Positions 1 to 10,393 of a stretch of 64,000 nucleotides of DNA are shown here, piece by piece. Both the position numbers and the translations under genes were made by a program. This DNA is from Pyrus communis (Eukaryota; Streptophyta; Magnoliopsida; Rosales; Rosaceae), in NCBI RefSeq assembly GCF_963583255.1, contig NC_084809.1:6743501-6807500 (forward strand), read 5' to 3'. The notes under the pieces were generated by a model. That model saw only the letters and a list, made by a program, of their open reading frames with translations. It was not told the origin of the DNA and did no database searches. Each line of letters opens with the position of its first letter. Position 1 is the first letter of the stretch.

Positions 1-173
1 TTTTGTGACTAACTTGCTTCTAACAACAGTACAAACATCTATTTATACGAGAAAACGATAGCAAACCCAAACTTGACGAGCAAGACAAATAAATTTAACG
101 AGCAAGGAATCCTAATCCCTGGCTTACAAGAAGAACAATAAAACTAACAATAAAATTAAAACTAATTTTCCAA

Positions 174-492
174 CATAAAGCTCTAACTCTAAACTCTAGT
201 TTCCAAACATCAATCTTAGGTAAACTATTAGGTGTCCAGATTTCAGCAAAGAAAAGGCAAATCAGGTTGCATTGAAAGTAAATTATTACTCGTGATCTTT
301 ACCTCGAGTGTGTTCTGAATCTCCTCAAGTTTACACCTCATAGCAAGAGCTTGTAGTAACGGTTCGTATTAGATTACTCGTGATCTTTACCTTGATTTGC
401 TTTCTTCTTTGCTGTCATTTCGACACCTGATAATAACTTGAGGCTGATGTCTGGAAACTAGAGACAGTAGTTAGTAGTTAGAGCTTTATGAA
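174..492. repeat. Imperfect long inverted repeat (foldback/MITE-like)
   Basis: The stretch from about 174 to 270 is recognisable as the reverse complement of about 398 to 492. Shared blocks include AAAGCTCTAACT, CTAGTTTCCA, AGGTGTC and CAGCAAAGAA. The loop also holds two direct copies of TTACTCGTGATCTTTACC, at about 287 and 374. No coding potential is visible. It could be a foldback transposon or a degenerate MITE; target-site duplications were not found. Confidence 0.45.
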
Positions 493-853
493 GTAGGGCT
501 TTAAGTTTCATCACTAAAGAATAAAATGATCAGTAACCATATTCTTTCGTTGTGATTTTAGTTGCTGCGGGATGCATTTTGTTTGGGTAGAAATTCGTTT
601 AGTATCGCAGTTTGCTTGAGACATTTAGGAATATACTGCAGCCGTGACAACCACAGGCCCAGATGCATTCTGAATTCACACATGATCATTTGAAACAAGT
701 TAAGATGCAGGGATTCAAATGTCTTCCGTACGAAATTGAGTTCAACTCAAGGATGTAAAGACTGATGCTCGAATAATTGAATTGTAGTTCTGTAATCGTT
801 GCACAGAATAGCTTCAGACTAGTTATGCTAATTTCTATGATGCATATGTAAAT

Positions 854-1090
854 GTTATGTAAGTTAACCATATAATTATCAGAGTAAATGAAGAATTTCA
901 TGTTGGTTTCATTACATTTGTTTAGGACACAATTCTACAAACAATACAGAAACAAAGACATCTCAACACCCCGCCCCCCACGTTATGTAAGTTAACCATA
1001 TAATGATCAGAGTAAATGAAGAGTTGGTTTTATTACATTTGTTTAGGACACAATTCTACAAACAATACAGAAACAAAGACATCTCAACCA
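854..1090. repeat. Two-copy tandem duplication, about 128-bp period
   Basis: A block beginning GTTATGTAAGTTAACC at 854 recurs at 982 with a few substitutions and a small indel. Both copies end in a C-rich stretch. It lies just downstream of the F-box stop codon, so the second copy is probably in that gene's 3' untranslated region or flank. Confidence 0.75.
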
Positions 1091-1133
1091 CACCCACAAC
1101 CCACACCACCCCCGCCCACCGCCCCCGCCCCCG

Positions 1134-1164
<31 letters not shown>
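1134..1164. repeat. Poly-C tract (31 C)
   Basis: There is an unbroken run of C from 1134 to 1164, preceded by an interrupted C-rich stretch from about 1100. Runs like this are often mis-sized in assemblies. The proline-rich peptides readable through it are not credible genes. Confidence 0.9.
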
Positions 1165-1222
1165 ACCAAACAATTCCATCAAAGAACCTGCGCAAGAGCC
1201 GCTGTCTTCTCATTGCCTGCCA

Positions 1223-2467
1223 TCACATATTAACAAGAGTATGTATCGGATTGAGAGTGCCCTCGTGAACAACGGTTTGAAACCACTTAGGCATCCCCTG
1301 AAACAAAAGATCCTTAAACTTTCGACTACTTGGTTCATAAACAACTAGAGCTCTGCTTTTGTACTCCAACAAGATCTGGCCACTCCCCAAAACACACAAA
1401 ACCCTAACATGTCTTCCTCTTTTAACAATCTTTGAAATCTTCCATGATCTATCAACATCTTGTTTCAATGTCTTTGGCACATAACTTCCAATGGTCAACT
1501 CTTTAACCCATGATTCCTTCACACCGTACTCCTGCATAACCCACATCTCCAATTTCCCATAACTGCAGTAAAAAAATGCAGCAAGACAACCTCTCACAAC
1601 CAGCACATGATAATTCCACCTGCTCATCAATCCATCACCTTCCGGTTTCGGTACCTCCCTGAACTGCTCGTCTCCCAAGTCAAAAGAAATGAGCTTTCGA
1701 CCCGGGTGGTAACCCTTTCTCCAAGTAACCCAATGAAGCCTTCCATTGACCAAGACCTGAGCTGGCCAGTGATGAAGGTAGTGAGATGTTCTTCCTAAAC
1801 TTCTCCAATCAGAAGTTCCAAGAGTGAAAACTTGAACTTCTGATTGTGGCCGATACACACGAAACCGGCTCCATGATTCCCGTCTACTATAGTACACTAT
1901 CTTAACTACCTTGTACTCCTTAGTAATCGGATGAAACCCGAATCCGTAAATCACTTCTTGATTAGGAAATCGAACTGATTTAGGCAGCTCTCTATGATCC
2001 CTAGTGAACGGATTATATATGCATATTGCATCATTGTACAACGAATCAGATAAGCACAGCAAACCATCACATGATCCTACCACATCAAACTCAGGCATCG
2101 AACCACAGAAAGGAGGGTGAATTTTTTTCACTAGCATTGTCTCCTTTTCACCATGGTGAAAAGGGTAATCTACAAAGTAAATATGGTTTCTGATGGGGTA
2201 ATCACAGTGAAAAATCAGGCACAGATTGTTGAGATCAGCTGTGTTGGAGTTATGCAAAGCATCGAAAATTCGAAGATGTTGGTCTTGTGCTAAATTTTTC
2301 CATGCTCTGCATACATACCTGAATTTTACCAGAGATGAAAAGGGCAGCCTTGATGTTACCTCAGTGATGATTTCATGTGGTAAATTTTCCAAGCTAATTA
2401 CTGATTGATCTTCTCTTTGGTGGCTCCTCCTCCTTTTGCTCTGCTGCAATCCAGAGTCTGAGTCCAT
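1223..2467 (-). CDS. F-box protein with F-box associated (FBA) domain
   Basis: Single-exon gene of 414 residues from the Met at 2467. The F-box lies at about residues 24-66 (LPHEIITEVTSRLP, then VCRAWKNL), followed by an FBA/kelch-like region with PEFDVVGSCDGLLCLSDSL, YNPFTRDHRELP and GFGFHPITKEYKVVKIVY. F-box proteins bind SKP1 and select substrates for SCF ubiquitin ligases; the substrate of this one is unknown. From memory the sequence closely resembles Arabidopsis At3g07870 (about 417 aa), which supports this start. The C-terminus, with YEPSSRKFKDLLF and WFQTVVHEGTL, also fits that protein. The frame is open for another 139 residues upstream (see next entry). The sequence shows no disabling change. 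Confidence 0.92.
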   Translation of the reverse strand: MDSDSGLQQSKRRRSHQREDQSVISLENLPHEIITEVTSRLPFSSLVKFRYVCRAWKNLAQDQHLRIFDALHNSNTADLNNLCLIFHCDYPIRNHIYFVDYPFHHGEKETMLVKKIHPPFCGSMPEFDVVGSCDGLLCLSDSLYNDAICIYNPFTRDHRELPKSVRFPNQEVIYGFGFHPITKEYKVVKIVYYSRRESWSRFRVYRPQSEVQVFTLGTSDWRSLGRTSHYLHHWPAQVLVNGRLHWVTWRKGYHPGRKLISFDLGDEQFREVPKPEGDGLMSRWNYHVLVVRGCLAAFFYCSYGKLEMWVMQEYGVKESWVKELTIGSYVPKTLKQDVDRSWKISKIVKRGRHVRVLCVLGSGQILLEYKSRALVVYEPSSRKFKDLLFQGMPKWFQTVVHEGTLNPIHTLVNM

Positions 2468-2884
2468 GACCAAAGGATGAAGTATTTGTTCCAAGAGAGA
2501 TGATTTTCTTTCGGATGAATTTTCATGGCATGAAATACAAGGATTTGGTGACACGAAAACCACAAGGGAATAGCGGTGTGTGGGATCCACAGTTGAATAA
2601 TGCACTTGGAGGAAAGTTGGGTTCTTAGCCTCACCGTTGGCTTTGAAATGTGAGGCTATGATTTGTTGGAGAAAATTCAAACTTGATGAGTCTCTAGTTT
2701 GTGTTGATGTTGATCGAGGAACAAGAAAGTCTTCGTATAACAACCAATTGGACATTGTTGAGTGTTTGTCACTACTTTGGAGGCTATTGGTGTATTTTTG
2801 TTTTTGGTACCGTCTGAAGGTAGAACACAAGAGATTTTTCAGTGTAATACAAGTATATAAATTATATGTCATTGTATTATACAA
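2468..2884 (-). other. In-frame open extension upstream of the F-box start
   Basis: The reading frame stays open for 139 codons upstream of the chosen F-box start, with Met codons at residues 1, 5 and 44 of the extended frame. The extension has no domain I recognise and does not fit the length of the closest relative I recall. It is probably 5' untranslated sequence that lacks stops by chance, or a lineage-specific N-terminal extension. Confidence 0.4.
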
Positions 2885-3714
2885 TTAGAAGAACACTTAA
2901 AAAAAAGAATTCTCTCAACTTGTATAATAGCTTATAGAGTACCGCACTATATTCATGGCATGTTGAAACATCCATCACAAAACACCTCAGTTGGTGTAGC
3001 TTTTTTGAAAATACATAAAAGCACCTTTTACTTTCACTATATTAAAACACACATTTGAAAATTGTATTTGGCCTTTCGAGTTTAGTTTTATCTAGTGGGG
3101 GTGGTTTGGCTTTTAAGTCTACTTTTTAAGAAGAAATGGCCATTAAGATGCTCACAAGTTGAACTTATTGCAAATTTCTCTCACAAAAGAAAATGGGAAG
3201 TTTAAATTTTGTCCCTCCACTCCTTTTTTTCACCTTTTGCTCTCCTGTCTCTATTCATTCACTGAATTATCTTTTAGTTTATTTAATTTAATAGTCATAA
3301 AAACAGATTCGTGTAGAAAGTAAAAATAGCGGTGCAAAAATTGCATCTCATAATTTTCGGCCTAAACACAATAATTCGAGCCCAAACCACTTTTGTGACC
3401 CCTCAGCAGTCCAATCATTAAGGGCCAATCCAAACAGCCCAAGATACAGTTAAAACCAAAAAAGTAACAAAAGAATCCACTTAAGCATTTTTATGACTTT
3501 TTCCCAACACCAATTGAATTTACTATCAACATAAAATCTAACGTAGGAACTGCTTTTATAATAACTAAAACAGCTTTTATAGATTGTTTGGAGCCAAATT
3601 TCTTAGAAGAAATACCTCAACAGGTTTTTGTTCACTGTAACTCACACGCTTGTCGAATCACTAAGCTCTACATCTTATGCGTGAGTGAAGGGCAACTAAC
3701 ATAGCATGCAAGTG
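2885..3714. other. Intergenic, upstream of the F-box gene
   Basis: AT-rich sequence that should contain the promoter of the minus-strand F-box gene. No gene, RNA or clear repeat was recognised. Confidence 0.5.
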
Positions 3715-3865
3715 GGTTAAATGCACTCCCCTCGTAAGTGGCCTCTTATCACAGTGGTGAAGAGAAGTGTTGTTCTTACACCACGACATGAGTTTGAATT
3801 ATGTCGTCTCTCTAATCTAACATTCATTCTAATAAATCTATCGTTTGACAAAAAAAAAAAAACCA
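3715..3865 (+). mobile_element. SINE-like element (tRNA-derived type)
   Basis: It carries an A-box-like head (CACAGTGGTGAAGAG), a B-box-like stretch (GAGTTTGAATTAT) about 50 nt later, and a terminal A-run at 3850-3862. This is the layout of tRNA-derived plant SINEs. Family and target-site duplication were not determined. Confidence 0.5.
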
Positions 3866-4440
3866 CCTCCCCTCCATGCTTCACACGGAGTGTGGGGAGT
3901 GATGACTTTAGTAGTCCTCTAACAAAGAACTTGATAACGAATCTCCGTCCTTGGGCTTGTTTCATATCCCTATATGCAAAACTTGAGATGGATACGTGTG
4001 TCTAACTCGAATTTTATTCTCTCACAAGTGTTTATGATCATGTTTGACAGAAAAAGTTAAAAATATTTACGAAAAAGACACTTGAAATGCTTTCTAGAAG
4101 CAGCATCATATGTGTGCTTCTTCCAAAAAAACCCTTGCATTTTTAATATAAATTTTAATGTGCTTTTAATAGTAGTTCCAAAAATAAGTAGTTTCAAACA
4201 GATGTCCCAATTGCAAGTAAGTTCTCTTTAGTCTTCAATGTCCCGATTCCATGTAAGTTTGCAAGGGAAATATATTGTTGATGAGGATGAATTATTGGAT
4301 TACTAATACAAGTTAGAGGTAGAACCAACCAAACCCCTTGGTGGGGGTGGGTGCAACAGCTCACCAGCTCCAGCTGAGACATTGGCCACCACATTTTTTT
4401 GGGTTAAAACTTAAATTAATGAAAAAAAAAACTTAAAAAT

Positions 4441-4564
4441 TTTGAGTTTTAACGATAAAAATAAAATAAAAAGTAAAACTAATAGTAAAATGTTTGACTT
4501 TTTAGTATAAAAATAAATTTTTCATTAAAATAACCAGTACCGCTGGTTTTTCGTTAAAACTCAT
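4441..4564. mobile_element. Short MITE with GAGTTTTAACGA terminal inverted repeats
   Basis: GAGTTTTAACGA at 4444-4455 is exactly mirrored by TCGTTAAAACTC at 4551-4562, about 120 bp apart, with an AT-rich interior containing TTTGACTTTTTAGT. I recall similar short elements as common in Rosaceae. It has no coding capacity. Confidence 0.7.
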
Positions 4565-5098
4565 TTAATTCATTCCTTTTTTTATCAAATTAAACAAGCA
4601 TTTTGTTAGTTCTCAAACCTTTCTCGCAAAAATCAAACGTAAATGATTTGAAGTTATTCAGAATTCAAAATCCCATCCTTTGAACAAATGTATGGAAATT
4701 AATACCTGAAATTAGAAAGTTAATTATGATTCAAGTTTACACAATAGTTGTACAGATAAATACAAATACAATGATGAATACAACAATCTGTAAGATACAT
4801 GCTGGCATCTACAAGAACCTCAGAAGAAAATCAACAAAAACAAAACCCAACAACCCAATTCTCCTCAAATCAAAGAACACAATTAGCCTCAAAGCCGAGC
4901 CAAATAATTTGTAAACCGAGGGCGAAAACGATAACAAATCAATCAGAAATGTGCAGCAAGTAATGAATTTGACATATCTTCCACAATGTATTAGCTAAAA
5001 TTATCTGCTAAAGCTGCAATCTTTGGGAGCTCCATCATTACAGCTTCCGAAAAACCAACTAAAGCGATGAATCGAATTGGACTGGAATCCGAAAACTC

Positions 5099-5515
5099 TC
5101 AGAAAAGGCCGAACATGACGGAGAAGCCGAGGACGATGAGCCAAACCATGTGAACCAAAAGCAGAGCTTGAGCAGAGTGGGGGGCGGAGCCGCCGCTACC
5201 CACCTCACAAAACCCTAATTTCTCCACCTTGACACCAGCGCATTGGGCATCTTGGCACCCACACCAGTACGTCACGCCGTCCACGCCGCAGACCGGGTCG
5301 GGACGGAAGCAATTGACGGGGCACAAGGGGGCTGACCGGGTCGATCGGCCGCAGGCGTCCGCGGGCTCGGATTCAGAGGGCAATCTGATGATGGTGGGTT
5401 CGGATACGGATTCTGGTTCTGATCGGACGGCGGGGAAGGAGCAGAGGACGATGAAGAAGGCGAAGAGAAATAGGGAAAAAATAGAAATTAGGGATTTGGG
5501 GAATTGGGTATCCAT
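5099..5515 (-). CDS. Secreted Kazal-type serine protease inhibitor family protein
   Basis: Single-exon gene of 138 residues. Residues 1 to about 32 form a signal peptide (hydrophobic ISIFSLFLFAFFIVL). The Kazal-like core spans about residues 55-103, with cysteines at 55, 65, 69, 76, 85, 87, 92 and 103 and the motif PVCGVDGVTYWCGC. A hydrophobic tail (about 116-138) suggests a membrane segment or a GPI-type signal. Kazal domains block serine proteases by inserting a reactive loop; plant members are few and their targets poorly known. It resembles, from memory, the Arabidopsis proteins annotated as Kazal-type family (such as At3g61980 and At4g01575). Start and stop are clear and nothing appears broken. 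Confidence 0.88.
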   Translation of the reverse strand: MDTQFPKSLISIFSLFLFAFFIVLCSFPAVRSEPESVSEPTIIRLPSESEPADACGRSTRSAPLCPVNCFRPDPVCGVDGVTYWCGCQDAQCAGVKVEKLGFCEVGSGGSAPHSAQALLLVHMVWLIVLGFSVMFGLF

Positions 5516-7225
5516 AATTGGAGGTAAATATTTGATCTTTGAGAAAAGAAAAGCAAAACCTTAGAAATGCAGCCCTCTCCGGAAGCCCTGAACCTCCCCC
5601 AAATTCAAAGAAAGAAAGGTCCAAGCTGTTTCCCCAAATTCAAGCAATCCTCGATCTTTTTCCCCAAATCGAAAGAGGGTATCTTGGGGCTTTTCTTCGA
5701 ATTCGACTTCACGTTTGGAATCGAATGTCAAATCGCCTTACAGTTCTTTTTTTTTTTTGGGGTGTTCGAATGGAATTGGAGAAAAATGTGAGAAACTGAT
5801 GAAACCCTAATTTTGTGGTTGAAGAAAGAAAGAAATGGAAGGAAAAGAGATTATTACCGAAAAAAAAAAAAGGAGAAGGAGACAAGACACTTGGTTGACG
5901 CGGTAATTATTCTCTAGAAGGATCGGAAAAGTAGTTTGGAATTCGGACGGTGAACGTTGGAAACCTAGATGGCAACCTGTCAGCCGTTGATCTTGCCAGC
6001 CGTTGATTTGTTATTGTTCACCTACTTTGCTCTGTGTGTTTTAGTTCAAACAAATTTTTTAATTTTTTTTTAATTAAGACAAATATGTTTAATTGAGAAC
6101 TAGGTTTTGGCACCTTTTGATGGGAGGAAATCCTCTTTCCTCCTATTTACTCCCCACGCGTTTCTTTTTATTTGTTGTATGGTGCATATAAAGGTTGTTG
6201 AACAAATTGATAAGAACGACAACACAATCTAAGAATTTTTCCTTACTTCATTGATAGCTCTAAGACTTTCAAAATAGTTGTCAAGTTTGTTACGACCTCT
6301 AGATCGACTTAAGGAGCCACTCATGGCTGGCGTGTTAGAAGGAAGACGATAAATGGTGGTGTGAACATGAATGGAAAAGCTAGGGAAAGATTGTTGGACA
6401 AAAGCGATAAAAATAAAATGAAGCTCATTAAATATGTGGCACAACTTCAAACCATCAAATTTTCATTGAATGGTCTAGATTAAAAAAAAGAGGAGATGAG
6501 AGAGGAGAGAATTCAAGTCCCTTTTGATGATGAGACCAAAAAATCAAAAGTAAAAAGTAAGGCTTAACTTACTTTCCTACTTTTTCATATAGATAACATC
6601 GTATTTATTCAATAAATTGGAAAATAATTTGTTGCATAACAAACTATATACTTGGATACTTTTTTTCTTAACTTATACGGATTTGTTTTCAATCTAATCA
6701 TCATCCTAATCAATATTGGATATTCTTACCTTCTTTTTTTGCTGAGTTGGATTTTCTAAGCAGATCACGATCCTATCTAGCATTTTTCTATTTTCGTGAT
6801 TTAAATGTTTTGAATATCTCATATATTGTTTGTTTGTTAGCAATCAAACAACTTGATGTCCACAGATTATTCACACCATCACATAACATTATTAGTCCAT
6901 GTATTAATAATGTTAATAGTCTCATTCATAACTTTTGTTGCGGTACGGTCGTTTGTCCAAAAATAGATAAGAAAGGATATAACTAGTTTTAACTTTATAT
7001 ATCCTAATTAGACTTGGTATTAAGAGTCCACTTTTGATTATGAGACCACTCCAGCCATACCTAGCATAAAATTGAGAAAAGAAAAAAGAAAAATTAACCC
7101 TTGCCCAATAAAAATAAAAAATGTTTATGACTTGCATTTTAATTTGTATAACTTGGTCAAATGGTTTAATTAGGTGATACCTACTTTCCCTAATAGGATT
7201 GGAAAAAGAAAAGTCCCCTCAAGTT
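5516..7225. other. Intergenic, between the Kazal gene and the small gene at 7.3 kb
   Basis: It includes the GC-richer, pyrimidine-rich 5' flank of the Kazal gene (about 5516-5900) and then AT-rich sequence. No convincing gene or element was recognised. Confidence 0.5.
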
Positions 7226-7232
7226 GTATATA
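7226..7232 (+). promoter_or_regulatory. Putative TATA box of the small gene
   Basis: GTATATA lies about 50 nt before the ATG at 7280, in otherwise mixed sequence. This spacing would give a very short 5' untranslated region. Confidence 0.4.
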
Positions 7233-7279
7233 CAGTATCCATTGACCAAATGCATATAATTTGATAAATTCAAGAGAGA

Positions 7280-7558
7280 ATGAATATGTGCAGCCTTAAC
7301 ACCCCCTACCATAATAACCCTAATCCTCTTACTAACACTAAGTCTAGTACTAATCGTTTTAGTGAGTTTAGTGCTGGTGAGATTGAGGTCTCTGAAATCC
7401 TGCTTCGTATGACCAAACTCATCTCTGCATCCAATCAGAAGATGGTGCGGGACCTTCGTCATCATCAGACGGCTAAGGTTGGTGTCAAAAAGCTTGATCG
7501 GGTAGATTTGGACAATGTACCTGATCTCAACATGCCTGTTTCTCTAAAGGAGGATTAA
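7280..7558 (+). CDS. Small protein of unknown function, 92 aa
   Basis: Intronless frame from an ATG at 7280 to TAA at 7558. A TATA-like box lies about 50 nt upstream and an AATAAA about 110 nt downstream, so the transcription unit looks complete. The protein is polar, with a central segment EFSAGEIEVSEILLRMTKLI, a basic stretch after it, and an acidic end with PDLNMPVSLKED. The DLNMP sequence is reminiscent of DLN-type repression motifs but does not match DLNxxP exactly. I do not recognise the family. The codon pattern looks coding, but the frame is short and chance is possible. Confidence 0.5.
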   Translation: MNMCSLNTPYHNNPNPLTNTKSSTNRFSEFSAGEIEVSEILLRMTKLISASNQKMVRDLRHHQTAKVGVKKLDRVDLDNVPDLNMPVSLKED

Positions 7559-7667
7559 TCAGCTGCCGTTGATCACTACACAAAAATCTCGTGCTATGTC
7601 AATTTGGGGTTTTGAGTAGATGATGATGGGCCAATGTACTTTATGTATGACAAATAATTGTTGGATG

Positions 7668-7673
7668 AATAAA
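7668..7673 (+). promoter_or_regulatory. Poly(A) signal AATAAA
   Basis: AATAAA lies about 110 nt after the stop codon of the small gene ending at 7558, a normal distance for a plant 3' end. Confidence 0.45.
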
Positions 7674-8697
7674 ATTGTTTTATGTGTGTTTAATGTACCT
7701 ACTCTCCCCTTTTGATCATATTCCACTTGTGTATGTGAATGTTTGATGAATACTGCACACAGTCTATCCATCACAACCCTGATTCAAATTGATTTAGAAG
7801 AAATTTGGATATTGCAACAAAATAAAATGCAAAAAGTTTGTAATGTGGGACTCTAGTTTCATGGTACGTGTATTGGATCTGACTTGAAAGGTTAAATATG
7901 CAAGAGTTCTGCTGAATTGTGTTAAGTATGGACTAAGTGATGCAACCCGGCTCAGACCATGACGATTAAACTAGTTCTTTTATCGAAACATTGAGTATAT
8001 CTATTAATTTAATCATGTTTAGATTGTGTAATTTCTTGAAGAATAAATAAATATTGATGGTCGTTAAAGGAGAACCTAAACAATAAGTTCAGGTCATGAA
8101 ACCAGATTTTGAGGTAAACCAAAAGAAGTGGTTTTGTGCCATATATATAAGGAATTAACCTAGCTACAATAGCAAACTAATTCCTAATACATGATTATAT
8201 ATTACAAGTTTGTGCGAAGCTGGTTATATTGAGTCATGTTTCAATATACTATAGTGTCACAAAACTGCGTTAATCATGTATGGTTGATTTTTTAATCTCT
8301 AAATGGTATGTCCAACGTCAACGCATTTGTTAAAAACAAACGAATTGACCAATACCATATGCATTATAATGGCTAACAAATACAGACAAACAAGGAGTGA
8401 TCTTTAAGTAGCTTTAAGAAGTCAGTATAATTTTTTTGCCCAGATTGTTTCAATTTTTTAATTTTTTAATTTGCAGATGCTATCACTATAACTCTCATAA
8501 ACATAGTTGCTGAGTGTGCATGAAAGGTGAGCAATTGAGTATTATACCTGCCGACCTAAATAGTGAATGCAAAAAAAAATTATATTTTTGTGAACAAAAA
8601 CAAATTATGTTTTGTGTCCATGATCGAAAGATTTTCTTCCTCTAAGTTTGACCATCAAAGTGGAAGTATGAGTATGGACTTCATCTAGACCTAATTA

Positions 8698-9655
8698 GAG
8701 CATCCCAATGAAGGGCTCTATTTGAGGCTAGAAAAGTGGTAGATGTAGCCCAATTTAGAGCTTCAAAGAATCTTTGGGGCCCTAAAAAAGAATCTCTCAC
8801 AATAAAGGGTTATATATTTTTCGGGCTCTATATGGAGCTCTATATTTTATTATGTAGTAATTTGATTACGCGGTAAATTTATTATTGTCTTACCTTCTCT
8901 AAACTTGATTATTGGTCGTGTCATCACTTATGCACCGTTGTAGGTTCTCTTATTTCAATCTCATTCATTGGTTTGTTTCTATAAAATCAAACAAGATAAG
9001 ATTTCGTTTCATAACAATAATTGGTTTTGATTATCATATCTCAATCTCATATGTTGGTTTGTATCTATGAAATCAGACAAGATAAAATTTCATTTCATAA
9101 CAACTATTGGTTTATTTCTCTGATTGACACATTCTCCGAAATCAATCAAGATTTTCATTTCATAACAATCATTGGATTTGATTATCTTATCACAATTTAG
9201 TTATATTATTTGGTTAATTTTCGGTTTAGGTCTCTAAACTACCAATGTTAAATTTCATCTTTTTATTTATTTATTTATTTTTATGAATTTTTCATTCTAG
9301 AAAATTAAACACGAAGCACAACATTTTTTTCTAATCAACAACACAAAAAATAGTCGTTGTTTGTATATTTTTTTCTTAATCAAACAAACAGTTGAAAATA
9401 AACTCTTAAAATCCTAAACTGTTGAAAAATAAATCCTTAAAATCATGTTTTGGAATTAAAAATGGGGCTCACCCATTTCTAAACTGAAAAAACAAAAACA
9501 AAAACCAAGACTGGGGCCTCAATTTGGTGTGGTCCCCCTACTTTTTAGGGCTAGATGTAGCATAACTTCTTGCTACCCGAGAATTGAAGTTGTTAGCCCT
9601 TGTGGTGGATGTAGTCCCATTTTTCGGCCCATTGGGGATGATATTTTTCATTAGA
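8698..9655. mobile_element. Possible degenerate non-autonomous DNA transposon
   Basis: The left end (AGCATCCCAATGAAGGG, followed by GTGGTAGATGTAGCCC) is loosely mirrored at the right end (GGATGTAGTCCC, then CCCATTGGGGATGAT). The inverted match is imperfect and no target-site duplication was confirmed. It could equally be two unrelated fragments. Confidence 0.3.
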
Positions 9656-10259
9656 GCTACAAATGTGGTAGCCTCAAGATTGGGGATATCTATCTATTTG
9701 CCGGCCATGATAGGGTTAGCAGCCAGACCATACATTTGTGTAAGGCAATTTACATGAACTGGATGAACATTGACATTAATCGAGCCTTTGACACCTTGGA
9801 ATTGGTCACTGATCAGTTGCAAATTCCATTATAGGAGCTGGCATTTTTAATTATAACTTCAACATAATTGGAGATCATAATATGATTCCGCACTAGTGAC
9901 TAGTGTGTTTCTACAAAAACAAATAGAAATTAATTGAAAAAGACCTAATAAAGTCGTTTCCGTTTCTGTTTAAGTCAATATATCAAGTGTGATTGATACT
10001 TTTAAGGGCTTGTGAACATTAGTTCTTGAAAAAAATTGAAATTTAAAACAAATTTAGTGTTAGATTACATATTGATTTTAATTCTTTGAAGAGTACTTTT
10101 ATTAAAATTCATATTTTTTTTTTGTTATTTAATGTCTCCACATTAAAATTTTGATTTTATTCATATGCACATTTTAGTTCTTCCAATTATAAATAAATCT
10201 AAATGAGAAAACATTCAAAGAAATTAGTGACACATAAGAAGAATATGTAAATGTATAAG

Positions 10260-10393
10260 TGTACAAAAATAATTGTACTGAAATATATTATAATGAATTA
10301 GTATATCAAAATGTTTGTACTAAAATATGCTTATAATGAGTTAGTGTACTTAAATATTTGTACCGAAATATATTATAAGGAATTAGTGTAGAC
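10260..10393. repeat. Degenerate tandem repeat, about 45-bp unit, three copies
   Basis: Three successive units each contain TTGTACTGAAATAT-like sequence followed by ATAATGAATTAGT-like sequence, with substitutions between copies. Confidence 0.65.

Noticed and set aside
1003..1348. Proline-rich open frames through the poly-C tract
   Set aside because: They are products of a C homopolymer and lie antisense to the 3' end of the F-box gene; no conserved motif.
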